64,000 nt of DNA from Candidatus Methylopumilus universalis (GTDB lineage: Bacteria > Pseudomonadota > Gammaproteobacteria > Burkholderiales > Methylophilaceae): positions 1 to 64,000 of the forward strand of contig CAMCXI010000008.1 in assembly GCA_945883335.1 (NCBI GenBank), in the 5' to 3' direction. The notes beneath the pieces are model-generated. The model did not search any database. It was not told where the DNA came from and worked only from the letters and a program-made list of their open reading frames with translations. A program made the translations under genes and the position numbers. This document shows positions 9,716 to 19,703 of the stretch, piece after piece; position 1 is the first letter of the stretch; each line of letters starts with the position of its first letter.

Positions 9716-11466
9716 TGGCCTCAGCAATCGAGATTAGAAAATACGATGCCATCGTGATTGGTGGCGGTGGCGCAGGTTTGCGTGCGGCTTTGCAATTGGC
9801 CGATAGTGGCTTAAGTGTTGCAGTTCTTTCCAAAGTTTTCCCGACTCGTTCCCACACAGTGGCCGCGCAAGGGGGTATTGCAGCTTCACTTGGTAATGTG
9901 GGTGAAGATAATTGGCATTGGCACATGTACGACACCATCAAGGGCTCGGATTACTTGGGCGACCAAGATGCGATTGAGTTTATGTGCAAAAACGCGGCTG
10001 AAGCGATTTACGAGCTCGAGCATTTTGGCATGCCGTTTGATCGTTTAGAAAACGGCAAAATCTTTCAACGCCCATTTGGGGGTATGTCTAAGAAATATGG
10101 TGCGGAATCCGTTGCCCGCACTTGTGCAGTGGCTGATAGAACTGGTCATGCCATGCTTCACACGCTTTATCAGCGTAATGTTTACGCGAAAACAGACTTT
10201 CTGATCGAGTGGTTTGCGCTTGACTTAATTCGTGATGCTGAAGGCGATGTGTTAGGGGTGACAGCCATGGAAATTGAAACGGGTCAGATTTTTGCGCTCC
10301 ACGCGAAATCGACGATGTTTGCTACAGGCGGTGCCGGGCGAATTTTCCAAGCAAGCACCAATGCCTTTATTAACACGGGCGACGGCTTGGGTATGGCAGC
10401 ACGCGCTGGCGTGCCTTTGCAAGATATGGAGTTTTGGCAGTTTCACCCAACTGGTGTTGCCGGTGCCGGTGTGCTCATTACCGAAGGTGCGCGCGGTGAG
10501 GGTGGTTACTTGGTCAACTCACAAGGTGAGCGCTTTATGGAGCGCTATGCGCCAAATGCTAAAGATTTGGCTAGTCGTGATGTCGTTTCTCGTGCCATTG
10601 CCACAGAAGTGAAAGCTGGTCGCGGTGTAGGCATTGATGGTCAAGCAGTATTGCTAAAACTGGACCATTTGTCTGAAAAGGTTATTGATACTCGGCTACC
10701 TGGGATAAGAAATATTGCGATTAAGTTCGCTAATGTGGATCCTGTTCACTCGCCAATTCCTGTCGTGCCTACTGTGCACTACATGATGGGCGGTATTCCA
10801 ACGAATTTAAACGGTCAAGTCATCGATGATGACAAAGTGGTGAATGGTCTTTATGCAATTGGTGAATGTGCTTGCGTCTCAGTTCACGGGGCAAATCGTC
10901 TGGGGTCTAACTCATTGCTTGATTTAATGGTGTTCGGTAGTGCCGCTGGCAATCACACGGTGCAATCGCTTAAAGGCGTTAGCCACAAACCGCTACCAAC
11001 TGATTTTGCTGATCAAACACTCACTCGTTTAGATCGCTTGGATAATCAAAAATCCGGCGAGGTGGTGGCTGAAGTGGGAGATGCAATGCGCAGAACGATG
11101 CAAGTGCATTGTGGTGTATTTCGATTCCCAGATCTTATGTCAAAAGGGGTGCGCGAAATTATGCAAATTGAAGAGCGCATTAAGTCGCTTGAAATTAAAG
11201 ACAAAAGCAAAGTGTTCAACACCGCCCGTGTTGAAGCGCTTGAGCTTGAAAATCTTATCGAAGTGGCGAAAGCAACTATGGTGTCGGCAGAGGCAAGACA
11301 AGAAAGTCGGGGTGCGCATTGTCGCGAAGATTTCCCGGCGCGAGATGATGAGCAATGGCTCAAACACTCTCTGCATTACCGTGAAGGTAATCGCCTTGCT
11401 TACAAACCTGTGCGTTTAAAACCATTGACGGTTGATACGTTCCCGTTAATTGCTAGAACCTATTAA
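9715..11466 (+). CDS. sdhA: Succinate dehydrogenase flavoprotein subunit
   Basis: [49 protein letters not shown]; start ATG 9715 overlaps the sdhD stop. Confidence 0.97.
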   Translation: MASAIEIRKYDAIVIGGGGAGLRAALQLADSGLSVAVLSKVFPTRSHTVAAQGGIAASLGNVGEDNWHWHMYDTIKGSDYLGDQDAIEFMCKNAAEAIYELEHFGMPFDRLENGKIFQRPFGGMSKKYGAESVARTCAVADRTGHAMLHTLYQRNVYAKTDFLIEWFALDLIRDAEGDVLGVTAMEIETGQIFALHAKSTMFATGGAGRIFQASTNAFINTGDGLGMAARAGVPLQDMEFWQFHPTGVAGAGVLITEGARGEGGYLVNSQGERFMERYAPNAKDLASRDVVSRAIATEVKAGRGVGIDGQAVLLKLDHLSEKVIDTRLPGIRNIAIKFANVDPVHSPIPVVPTVHYMMGGIPTNLNGQVIDDDKVVNGLYAIGECACVSVHGANRLGSNSLLDLMVFGSAAGNHTVQSLKGVSHKPLPTDFADQTLTRLDRLDNQKSGEVVAEVGDAMRRTMQVHCGVFRFPDLMSKGVREIMQIEERIKSLEIKDKSKVFNTARVEALELENLIEVAKATMVSAEARQESRGAHCREDFPARDDEQWLKHSLHYREGNRLAYKPVRLKPLTVDTFPLIARTY

Positions 11467-11484
11467 TAAGGGGAAGAGACCATT

Positions 11485-12180
11485 ATGAAATTTTCTGTTT
11501 ATCGATTTAACCCCGATGTTGATAAAGATCCTTATATGCAGGAGTACGACATTGAGCTTGACCCCGACACGCGGATGTTGCTGGATGCACTTATTCAGAT
11601 TAAAGCCCTCGATGATACTTTGAGCATGCGTAAGTCTTGCCGAGAAGGGGTTTGCGGTTCAGATGCCATGAATATCAACGGCAAGAATGGCCTTGCCTGT
11701 ATGACGCCTTTAGAGGGTATTAAAGAGCCCGTTGTATTGAGACCACTGCCAGGCTTGCCCGTGGTGCGTGATTTGGTGGTAGATATGGAGCAGTTTTTTG
11801 CGCATTACAACTCCATTAAGCCTTACTTAATTAACAACGACCCGCCACCTGCGACTGAGCGTTTGCAGTCGCCAGAAGATAGAGCAAAGTTGGATGGGCT
11901 TTATGAATGTATTTTGTGCGGAGCATGCACGGCAGCTTGCCCTTCATTCTGGTGGAATCCGGATAAGTTCGTTGGCCCAGCAGGGTTGATGCAAGCTTAT
12001 CGTTTTATTTCGGATAGTCGTGACCAGGCGCAAGAAGAGCGTTTAGAAAATCTTGAAGATCCCTATCGTTTGTATCGTTGCCACAACATCATGAATTGCG
12101 TGGATGTATGTCCTAAAGGCTTGAATCCATCAAAAGCGATTAATGAAATCAAAGCGCTGAAAGTGAAGCAAAAGTTTTAA
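11485..12180 (+). CDS. sdhB: Succinate dehydrogenase iron-sulfur subunit
   Basis: SCREGVCGSDAMNINGKNGLAC and CILCGACTAACPSFWW / CHNIMNCVDVCPKGLNP clusters. Confidence 0.97.
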   Translation: MKFSVYRFNPDVDKDPYMQEYDIELDPDTRMLLDALIQIKALDDTLSMRKSCREGVCGSDAMNINGKNGLACMTPLEGIKEPVVLRPLPGLPVVRDLVVDMEQFFAHYNSIKPYLINNDPPPATERLQSPEDRAKLDGLYECILCGACTAACPSFWWNPDKFVGPAGLMQAYRFISDSRDQAQEERLENLEDPYRLYRCHNIMNCVDVCPKGLNPSKAINEIKALKVKQKF

Positions 12181-12449
12181 TGATCGCTAACATACAAACA
12201 ATAGATTCTAACGACGCAGCGTTAAGGCGCATGGAGTGGCGTTGTCGGCGAGGGATGTTAGAGATGGATTTGTTGTTTGTTGATTTTGTGAGTCGCTATT
12301 TACCAAGTTTGAACGGAGCTCAAATTTCAGCCTTGGATAAATTGCTAGATTTGCCTGATAACCAACTTTGGAATTTGGTTTCTGAAGGTGAGGAAGTTGA
12401 TGATTTGGCAACGGCGCAAGTGTTAACGATGTTGCGCAGGAAGCAGTAA
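12180..12449 (+). CDS. sdhE: Succinate dehydrogenase assembly factor SdhE (YgfY/CptB family)
   Basis: 89 aa; MEWRCRRGMLEMDLLF RGxxE-type motif; overlaps the sdhB stop. Confidence 0.93.
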   Translation: MIANIQTIDSNDAALRRMEWRCRRGMLEMDLLFVDFVSRYLPSLNGAQISALDKLLDLPDNQLWNLVSEGEEVDDLATAQVLTMLRRKQ

Positions 12450-12500
12450 AGTAAAAAAACGGATAGATCTTTTTTAATCCCATTTAATAGGGAAAGTACG

Positions 12501-13658
12501 ATGAGCCAAGACCATACCTACAATTCAGACCCATATGCGAACGCGGACTATTGCCGTGTCGTATCGCCACATGTGTTGGGTGATTATTGGCCGGGCATTC
12601 AGCTTTACTATCCGCCGGTTAAATACTCGCCAGCGCAGGGCATTTATGAGGATTTAGAAGCCGCCTCGAAACGCATGAAAAAACATGCACTGAATACCCA
12701 TGCGCATACCTTAATTTTTGACTTGGAAGATGGTTGTCGTCAAAAAGAAATGAGTCGTGAATTGCTGAGAAATGAATTGCCAGTATTTATGACGAGCAAT
12801 AAAAAAGTGTCGATTGCGGTGCGTATCAATCCATTTAGAACCGAAGAATACGAGCGCGACATTGCTTTTGTGCGTGATATGGCGGATGTGATTGATGTGG
12901 TGATGCTCGCGAAGGCTGGCGAGGCTTATGGTGCAGCGGAAGTGCGCGATTTGTCTAATTTGCTAGCGGGCTGGAATGACAAAATTACTATTCAGCCAAT
13001 TATTGAGCATCCTAAATCGCTCAAAATTGCGCATGAGTTGATGCAGTACTCTACAGTTAAACATGTCGTTTTTGGTATTCATGACTTCTCAAAGGCGATG
13101 GGTATTCACATTACACCGGAGCACTGGACTGAAGAACTGAAGTACTTTATGAATCAACTCATGTTTGAAGCACGTATTGCGGGTAAAGGTGTGATTGGTG
13201 GTGTGGAAACCTTAATCGGTTCAAGCAGTATGCCAGAGAAATTCCTAGAGCCACATGATGTGCGTCGTTGGTTAGATTTGCATGGCGAAAATGAATCTCG
13301 CATTGTTTACAAGCATGCCTGCCAAGAAGCTGCGATGGGCTTAACCGGTAAGCAAGTCATTCATCCTGCGCATATTCATTTATGTAAGGTGGCCTATACC
13401 CCATCACCCACTGAGATTACGCAAAAAATCAAAATCCTAAAAGCGGCGATTGAGGCAGATGCTTTACTTGGCGGTGCGATTAAATTTGAAGGTGAAATGC
13501 TCGATCCGCCGATGTTTGGTAAGGCTTTGCAAACACTGTTACGTGCTAATGCTTTACGTGCATTAGGCCCAGAAGATACCAAGTTTGCGCTGACTGTGAT
13601 GCAGATGTTGCCAACACAAGTGATTAGTCAAAACTGGCCATACGGCTTAATTTTATAA
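12501..13658 (+). CDS. HpcH/HpaI aldolase / CitE-like CoA-ester lyase (paralog 3, about 385 aa)
   Basis: LIFDLEDGCRQKEMSR, ITIQPIIEHPKSLKIAHELM, GKQVIHPAHIHLCKVAYTPS motifs. Confidence 0.8.
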   Translation: MSQDHTYNSDPYANADYCRVVSPHVLGDYWPGIQLYYPPVKYSPAQGIYEDLEAASKRMKKHALNTHAHTLIFDLEDGCRQKEMSRELLRNELPVFMTSNKKVSIAVRINPFRTEEYERDIAFVRDMADVIDVVMLAKAGEAYGAAEVRDLSNLLAGWNDKITIQPIIEHPKSLKIAHELMQYSTVKHVVFGIHDFSKAMGIHITPEHWTEELKYFMNQLMFEARIAGKGVIGGVETLIGSSSMPEKFLEPHDVRRWLDLHGENESRIVYKHACQEAAMGLTGKQVIHPAHIHLCKVAYTPSPTEITQKIKILKAAIEADALLGGAIKFEGEMLDPPMFGKALQTLLRANALRALGPEDTKFALTVMQMLPTQVISQNWPYGLIL

Positions 13659-13696
13659 GCGCATATTTAGATCGAATATTAAGAGGGAGTTTTTAA

Positions 13697-15343
13697 ATGT
13701 CAGCAACGACTTCACAAGCGCCATTTGTCCCATTTGAAAAATGGGTATGGCAAGTGCCATCGCATTTCAATATTGGTGTGGCTTGCACGGATATCCATCT
13801 TGGCACGCCTACTGAATCTGCGATTGCGATGATTGTTGAAGATGACACGCTAGGTACTTCTGAAATTACTTTCGCGGGCTTATCCAAACGTACACATCAG
13901 TTTGCACAGCTATTGAGAAATATTGGCGTAGCGGCGGGTGAGCGTGTGCTTATTCGTTTGCCAAACAGCTTGGATTATCCAACAGCTTTTTTAGGCGCAA
14001 TGAAGCGCGGCGCGATTTCAGTGCCTACTTCTACTTTACTCACAGCGGATGAAGTCGTGTATTTAGCTAAAGACTCTGGTGCGCGAGTCTTGGTGACCGA
14101 TAAAGCCGCTTGGAAAACGCTACGCGAAGGCTTAAATGGGGTGGGTGGTTTAACCCATGTGTTGCTTTCTGGAGAGGGTGAATGTCTCCCTGCTGATGGT
14201 TTGCAAGTTCTGGATTTAACTTCTAGTTTAGAAGCGATTACTAGTTGGGATGCGCCGCATCAAACCAAGTCAGATGATCCTGCTTATTTGGTGTATACCT
14301 CGGGCACCACAGGTTATCCAAAAGGCGTGTTGCACGCTCACCGCTCAATGATAGGCCGTCAACCAGCCTCTAAATACTGGTTTGACTTCAGTCCTAATGG
14401 CGACCGCATTATGCACTCAGGTAAGTTTAATTGGACTTACGTGCTCGGCACTGGTTTGATGGACCCGCTATATCAAGGTAAAACGGTGATTGTGCATGAA
14501 GGTAAAAACGATGCGAATACTTGGCCGCGTTTGATCCAAAAACATCAAGCGACTATTTTTATTGGTGTGCCGACAATTTACCGTCAAATTTTGCAAAAGA
14601 CGGAATTTGTGCAAAAAGATTTACCTAGCTTGCGCTATTGTATGAGTGCTGGCGAGCACTTGTCTGACGAGGTCTTGGCGCAGTGGCATGAGCGCTTCGG
14701 TATTGATATTTACGAGGCGGTGGGTATGTCTGAGTTTTCATATTATTTATGTGAAACCAAATCGCGCGCAATTCGTCCGGGTTCGGCAGGTTTTGCACAG
14801 CCAGGTCACGATATTGCTTTGCTTGACCCAGAAACATTACAGCCTGTGCCGCAAGGTGAAGAGGGCGTGATTAGCGTTCCAGACAACGATCCTGGTTTGT
14901 TTATCAATTATTGGAATCAGCCAGAAGAAACGGCGAAACATAAACATGATGGCTGGTTTATTACAGGCGACTTTGCCCGTATGGATGCCGATGGATACAT
15001 TTGGTTTTTAGGCCGCAAAGACGACATTATTAAAAGCTTTGGCTTCCGTGTTTCACCTTATGAAGTCGAGCGTGTATTGAAGTCGCATCCTGAGGTTGCA
15101 GATTGTGCTTCTGTGGCAGAAACCATCGAAAAAGATAAAGTATTGGTGGTAGCCTATATCATTCTGCAAGCGGGTAGCACGGCTAAAGCTGATGATTTAT
15201 ATGCATTTGGTAAAAAGCATTTGGCGGCATACAAGGCGCCAAAAGTGGTTTATATTACTGATCAATTTCCACGCACCAAGAACGGCAAAATTTTACGCCG
15301 TGATGTGAACCCAGCTATTGCATTGAGCAGATCGAATACATGA
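13697..15343 (+). CDS. AMP-forming acyl-CoA synthetase
   Basis: 548 aa ANL family; AYLVYTSGTTGYPKGVLHAH, WFITGDFARMDADGYIWFLGRKDDIIKSFGFRVSPYEVE, PRTKNGKILRR. Confidence 0.9.
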   Translation: MSATTSQAPFVPFEKWVWQVPSHFNIGVACTDIHLGTPTESAIAMIVEDDTLGTSEITFAGLSKRTHQFAQLLRNIGVAAGERVLIRLPNSLDYPTAFLGAMKRGAISVPTSTLLTADEVVYLAKDSGARVLVTDKAAWKTLREGLNGVGGLTHVLLSGEGECLPADGLQVLDLTSSLEAITSWDAPHQTKSDDPAYLVYTSGTTGYPKGVLHAHRSMIGRQPASKYWFDFSPNGDRIMHSGKFNWTYVLGTGLMDPLYQGKTVIVHEGKNDANTWPRLIQKHQATIFIGVPTIYRQILQKTEFVQKDLPSLRYCMSAGEHLSDEVLAQWHERFGIDIYEAVGMSEFSYYLCETKSRAIRPGSAGFAQPGHDIALLDPETLQPVPQGEEGVISVPDNDPGLFINYWNQPEETAKHKHDGWFITGDFARMDADGYIWFLGRKDDIIKSFGFRVSPYEVERVLKSHPEVADCASVAETIEKDKVLVVAYIILQAGSTAKADDLYAFGKKHLAAYKAPKVVYITDQFPRTKNGKILRRDVNPAIALSRSNT

Positions 15344-16863
15344 GTCTAAATAAGCCCACCATTAATAAAATAGACTTTGTTGCAAGTGTCGCTGACGCTT
15401 TGCAATTCATGTCTTATTACCACCCTGTGGATTTCATTCGAGCGTTAGGCGATGCCTATGAAATTGAAGAGTCTCCAGCAGCAAAAGATGCAATTGCGCA
15501 GATTTTAACAAACTCTCGCATGTGCGCTGAAGGAAAGCGTCCTATCTGCCAAGATACAGGTATTGTGGTGGCGTTTATCAATGTTGGAACAGATGTGCAA
15601 TGGGAGCAAGGTGCGGATGTTGAAGCCTGGGTGAATGAAGGTGTGCGACAGGCTTATCTATTACCCGAAAACCCCCTTAGAGCCTCAATTGTGGCTGATC
15701 CAGCAGGTAAGCGTGCCAATACCAAAGACAATACGCCAGCCGTTGTGCATGTGCGCTTGGTGCCGGGCAACACGGTGGAAGTAAATATCGCCGCTAAAGG
15801 TGGCGGCTCTGAGAACAAAGCAACACTGGCAATGCTTAATCCATCTGACAGTATTGTAGATTGGATTTTGAGTGTGGTGCAGGACATGGGCGCTGGATGG
15901 TGTCCGCCAGGTGTATTGGGTGTTGGCATTGGCGGGACAGCTGAAAAAGCCGTGCTACTGGCTAAAGAGTCGCTCATGCAACCACTCGATTTAGCGGCTT
16001 TGCGAAAGCGTGGAGCAAGTAATCGCATTGAAGAGTTGCGTTTAGAAATTGCAGACAAAGTGAATGCTTTGGGAATAGGTGCGCAAGGCTTAGGCGGCTT
16101 AACCACGCTGCTCGATGTGAAGATTTTAGATTATCCAACTCATGCGGCATCATTGCCTGTTGCGGTCATTCCTAATTGTGCTGCGACGCGCCATGCGCAT
16201 TTTGTATTAAATGGTTCTGGTGCTGCTAAACAAACGCCACCTAACCTCAATGATTGGCCTAAGGTCACTTGGGCACCTAATCAGGATTCACGCCGCGTAG
16301 ACCTTAATAAGATTACTTCCACAGATGTACAAACCTGGCAACCAGGCGAGACATTACTTTTAAGTGGTAAGTTGCTCACGGGTCGTGATGCCGCACATAA
16401 GCGTATTTCAGAGATTCTAGCGCGGGGTGAATCATTGCCTGAAGGCGTTGATTTCACTAATCGCTTTATTTATTACGTAGGCCCAGTTGATCCTGTGCGC
16501 GGCGAGGCCGTTGGTCCAGCAGGGCCAACTACCGCAACGAGGATGGATAAATTCACCGACATGATGTTGGATAAAACAGGTTTGCTCGGCATGGTGGGTA
16601 AGGCGGAGCGTGGTGAAGAGACTATTGCGTCTATTAAAAAACATCATTCAGTGTATTTAATTGCAGTGGGTGGCGCAGCTTATTTGGTATCTCAATCTAT
16701 TCAATCAGCGAGTGTTGTTGCCTTTGCAGATTTAGGCATGGAAGCCATTTATGAGTTTGATGTAAAAGATATGCCAGTGACAGTTGCAGTAGATGCCAAA
16801 GGTACTTCAGTACATCTGACAGGTCCAGCAAAGTGGCAGAAGTTATTGGCTAAGAGGGATTGA
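15340..16863 (+). CDS. Class I fumarate hydratase
   Basis: 507 aa; RPICQDTGIVVAFINVG, KGGGSENKA, GIGGTAEKAVLLAKESL, GPAGPTTATRMDKF. Confidence 0.93.
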   Translation: MSLNKPTINKIDFVASVADALQFMSYYHPVDFIRALGDAYEIEESPAAKDAIAQILTNSRMCAEGKRPICQDTGIVVAFINVGTDVQWEQGADVEAWVNEGVRQAYLLPENPLRASIVADPAGKRANTKDNTPAVVHVRLVPGNTVEVNIAAKGGGSENKATLAMLNPSDSIVDWILSVVQDMGAGWCPPGVLGVGIGGTAEKAVLLAKESLMQPLDLAALRKRGASNRIEELRLEIADKVNALGIGAQGLGGLTTLLDVKILDYPTHAASLPVAVIPNCAATRHAHFVLNGSGAAKQTPPNLNDWPKVTWAPNQDSRRVDLNKITSTDVQTWQPGETLLLSGKLLTGRDAAHKRISEILARGESLPEGVDFTNRFIYYVGPVDPVRGEAVGPAGPTTATRMDKFTDMMLDKTGLLGMVGKAERGEETIASIKKHHSVYLIAVGGAAYLVSQSIQSASVVAFADLGMEAIYEFDVKDMPVTVAVDAKGTSVHLTGPAKWQKLLAKRD

Positions 16864-16883
16864 GAATACCTGAAGGTATTCTC
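16862..16883. terminator. Compact inverted repeat between two convergent stop codons
   Basis: GAGAATACCT-GA-AGGTATTCTC, perfect 10-bp arms overlapping the fumarase stop and abutting the stop of the opposing ORF. Confidence 0.5.
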
Positions 16884-17596
16884 TATATGTTCATTTCTAC
16901 CCACTTTTCCATTATTTTGAGTTGTTGTTTGTGGGTGCCATAATTAAACCTAAATTCACACTCTTTTAGAAACAATAAAAAATTAGATTTTGGTATCCCA
17001 TTATATTTTCTTAGTATCTCTTTAGATCTAATCCAGAATGCATCAACTTGAGTCTCGGCATCTCTCAAAATAATTTCCTGGCATAAGTCATTCACGTCTA
17101 TAACTAGATTATGCTGGCCCTTGGCGTAGAATAGTGTTTCAGGGATGACCAAGCTTATGGCTTTCTGGTTGCCATGGCTTCTCATTTTCGTAAACACCTT
17201 GCCATTTTTTTTAAAGACAGCAAAAACGATATATTTTTCTTGATCTTCATGAGCCGTTAAGATTTTTTCATCGATGAATAACTCTCCCCCAAATGTTTCA
17301 TATGACTCTTGATCTAGATGAGTTGAAATTAATTTACGTAACTTACGATAAAATAGTGCCGATGTATTAGGTTGTATTTTCACAATCTCAGCAGCAGACC
17401 TGGCTGTTTCACCCAATGTAAAAAGGCCAATCATTTGCAACTGCTCTTTTTGAGATAGTTTGCAACGAGTTATTCTAAGAGGCTTTTTTTGTTGGATTTT
17501 TGATACCATTTTCTTAGCTCCATAGCGCATCGTTTGTTTTCTCGAGTATGTATTATCTTTTAAAGTTCTTAAGCGCGCTTCTTGTATTACTATCAA
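16883..17596 (-). mobile_element. IS1595/IS1016-type transposase homolog, degenerate or domesticated
   Basis: ARSAAEIVKIQPNTSALFYRKLRKLIS and FWIRSKEILRKYNGIPKSNFLLFLKECEFRFNYGTHKQQLKIMEKWV match the IS1016 transposase fold. The glycine/lysine-rich segment after the first Asp and the segment before the catalytic Glu are missing. Confidence 0.75.
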
Positions 17597-17817
17597 GCAT
17601 GCTCCATAGCGCTACCTTTTCTTCATTCTCTAACATCTCACATCGATCATGCGCGAGTTTGAGCTCTTCATCTTGAACGCGCTCTGAGGTGGTCTTCACA
17701 GGGTAATCATCCAATCCTGGAGATGGTTAAAGTTATAAACTTTATTGCACTATTGATGGCTGATTAAGTAGCAACAGCGCATGCCTCATCTTTGAAAATG
17801 TTGTTTTACAAAACGGA

Positions 17818-18064
17818 CTAGTTCTCATTTGGAAAATACTCAACAAAATAGTCTTCTAGAAAAAACAAACCCAATCCTTTGGAATCGAGCACTTCTATTG
17901 GCTTAGAGCGATATTTTTTGATTTTGGCGGCCTATCAAAATATATGGATTTCCAAAATGAACCTAATTCTGCTCTAGGCTATACTGAATAGGGCTTAAAC
18001 GCATATTTCTTATATTCGGGGGCTAGGGATGAAAAATATACCTTTTTGCCAAACGAACCCAATT
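17818..18064 (-). pseudogene. Decayed coding remnant / degenerate repeat tract
   Basis: Reverse strand reads LGSFGKKVYFSSLAPEYKKYAFKPYSV*PRAELGSFWKSIYFDRPPKSKNIALS, then (shifted frame) KPIEVLDSKGLGLFFLEDYFVEYFPNEN*. Similar DNA starts recur near 18064, 17968 and 17876. Confidence 0.35.
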
Positions 18065-18083
18065 TCTAGGGCATGGAGGTTTC

Positions 18084-19250
18084 TTAATCAGCGCCGAAGA
18101 GATCTCTAGTGAATACCTTCTCTTGAACACTCGATAGTTCATCTGTCATGCGATTAGTAATGATGACATCTGCCTTTTGTTTAAAAGTGTTGATGTCTGT
18201 ATAGACTTTTGATTTGAAGAATTCAGTTTCTTTAAGCTCAGGCTCATACACAATCACTTCAATGCCTTTCGCTTTAATACGTTTCATGACCCCTTGAATG
18301 CTGGATGCCCTAAAATTGTCAGAACCCGCCTTCATAATCAGTCGATAGACACCAACGACTTTTGGATTGCGCTTGAGGATACTGTCTGCAATAAAGTCCT
18401 TGCGGGTGCTATTAGATTGCACAATCGCATTAATTAGGTTTTGTGGCACACTACTGTAGTTGGCAAGTAGCTGTTTAGTATCTTTTGGCAAACAATAGCC
18501 GCCATAGCCAAAAGAAGGGTTATTGTAGTGGCTGCCAATACGAGGGTCTAAACATACCCCATCGATAATTTGCTTTGTGTTTAATCCGTGAGACTCTGCG
18601 TAAGTGTCTAATTCATTGAAGTAAGAAACGCGCATCGCTAAATAGGTATTGGCAAACAGCTTAATCGCTTCGGCTTCTGCGCTATTAGTAAGTAAAACAT
18701 CTACATTTGGCTTAAGTGAGCCTTCTTTAAGCAAATTTGCAAAGATTTCTGCGCGTTCTGATATTTCACCCACGATAATACGAGAAGGGTAAAGGTTATC
18801 GTAAAGTGCTTTCCCCTCGCGTAAAAACTCAGGCGAGAACATGATTTGTGCGTTTGTAAAGCGTTCCTTAATGCTGTCAGTATAGCCAACAGGGACAGTA
18901 GATTTAATGACCATTACGGCTTTTGGATTAATACTTAAAACATCTTGAATCACAGTTTCAATTGATTTGGTGTTGAAGTAATTGGTCTCAACATCGTAAT
19001 CAGTAGGGGTAGCAATTACTACAAAGTCAGCGCCCTGATAGGCTTTCTCTTTATTTAGCGTTGCGGTGAGATTAAGCGCTTTGTTTTTAAGATAATCTTC
19101 AATTTCAGCATCTGAAATCGGAGAGGCTTTGCGATTTAACATCTCCACTTTTTCAGGCATAATGTCTAAAGCAATAACTTCATTATGCTGCGCTAAAAGC
19201 ACTGCCAAAGATAAACCTACATATCCAGTGCCGGCAATTACGATTTTCAT
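18084..19250 (-). CDS. ugd: UDP-glucose 6-dehydrogenase
   Basis: 388 aa; [70 protein letters not shown]. Confidence 0.95.
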   Translation of the reverse strand: MKIVIAGTGYVGLSLAVLLAQHNEVIALDIMPEKVEMLNRKASPISDAEIEDYLKNKALNLTATLNKEKAYQGADFVVIATPTDYDVETNYFNTKSIETVIQDVLSINPKAVMVIKSTVPVGYTDSIKERFTNAQIMFSPEFLREGKALYDNLYPSRIIVGEISERAEIFANLLKEGSLKPNVDVLLTNSAEAEAIKLFANTYLAMRVSYFNELDTYAESHGLNTKQIIDGVCLDPRIGSHYNNPSFGYGGYCLPKDTKQLLANYSSVPQNLINAIVQSNSTRKDFIADSILKRNPKVVGVYRLIMKAGSDNFRASSIQGVMKRIKAKGIEVIVYEPELKETEFFKSKVYTDINTFKQKADVIITNRMTDELSSVQEKVFTRDLFGAD

Positions 19251-19317
19251 GATTCGTTCCCGAGAAAATTAATGGTTAGTTTAGCTAACTTTTTTGGCAA
19301 TTAGCACGCCGCTGGTG

Positions 19318-19541
19318 GAGGGCGTCCTGAATTTTGTGTAAACGTCGGCTAATTACTGCTGAGGCATCCTCTCCTCAAACTGAATAGTAAACCTATTGAG
19401 CGCAGGTTTCCAATCACGCAGTGGCATTGTCCATTTCTGGCTAATGTTTTGTAGTGCCAAGTGGAACAATTTCATGACAGCTTCATCGTTGGGAAATGAG
19501 CCACGGCTCTTCGTTACTTTACGCAAACTCATGTTCACCGA
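19318..19541 (-). mobile_element. Remnant of an IS256-family element (transposase C-terminus plus terminal inverted-repeat end)
   Basis: NMSLRKVTKSRGSFPNDEAVMKLFHLALQNISQKWTMPLRDWKPALNRFTIQFEERMPQQ* is an IS256-family transposase C-terminus. It is followed downstream by GTTTACACAAAATTCAGGACGCCCTC, typical of an IS256-family end. Confidence 0.85.
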
Positions 19542-19703
19542 AACCATGCGTAATTGTTTTTGCATACATTGCACTGCAGTAATGTGGCCATCCAGCCATT
19601 CCTTCTCAACGTCCTCCCATGAAGGATCCGCGAATTGCTCAAGCATCGCGTCTACGGTATCTCGCACTGATAAAGTGCCGTCAAAATCAACTACAAAAAG
19701 CAT
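19535..19703 (-). pseudogene. Truncated HAD-superfamily (MtnX-like) phosphatase, N-terminal fragment
   Basis: MLFVVDFDGTLSVRDTVDAMLEQFADPSWEDVEKEWLDGHITAVQCMQKQLRMV has the DxDGT motif, then runs directly into IS256 transposase sequence. Confidence 0.75.

Noticed and set aside
15654-16106. 150-aa antisense ORF in fumarase
   Set aside because: Shadow ORF opposite a clear class I fumarase.
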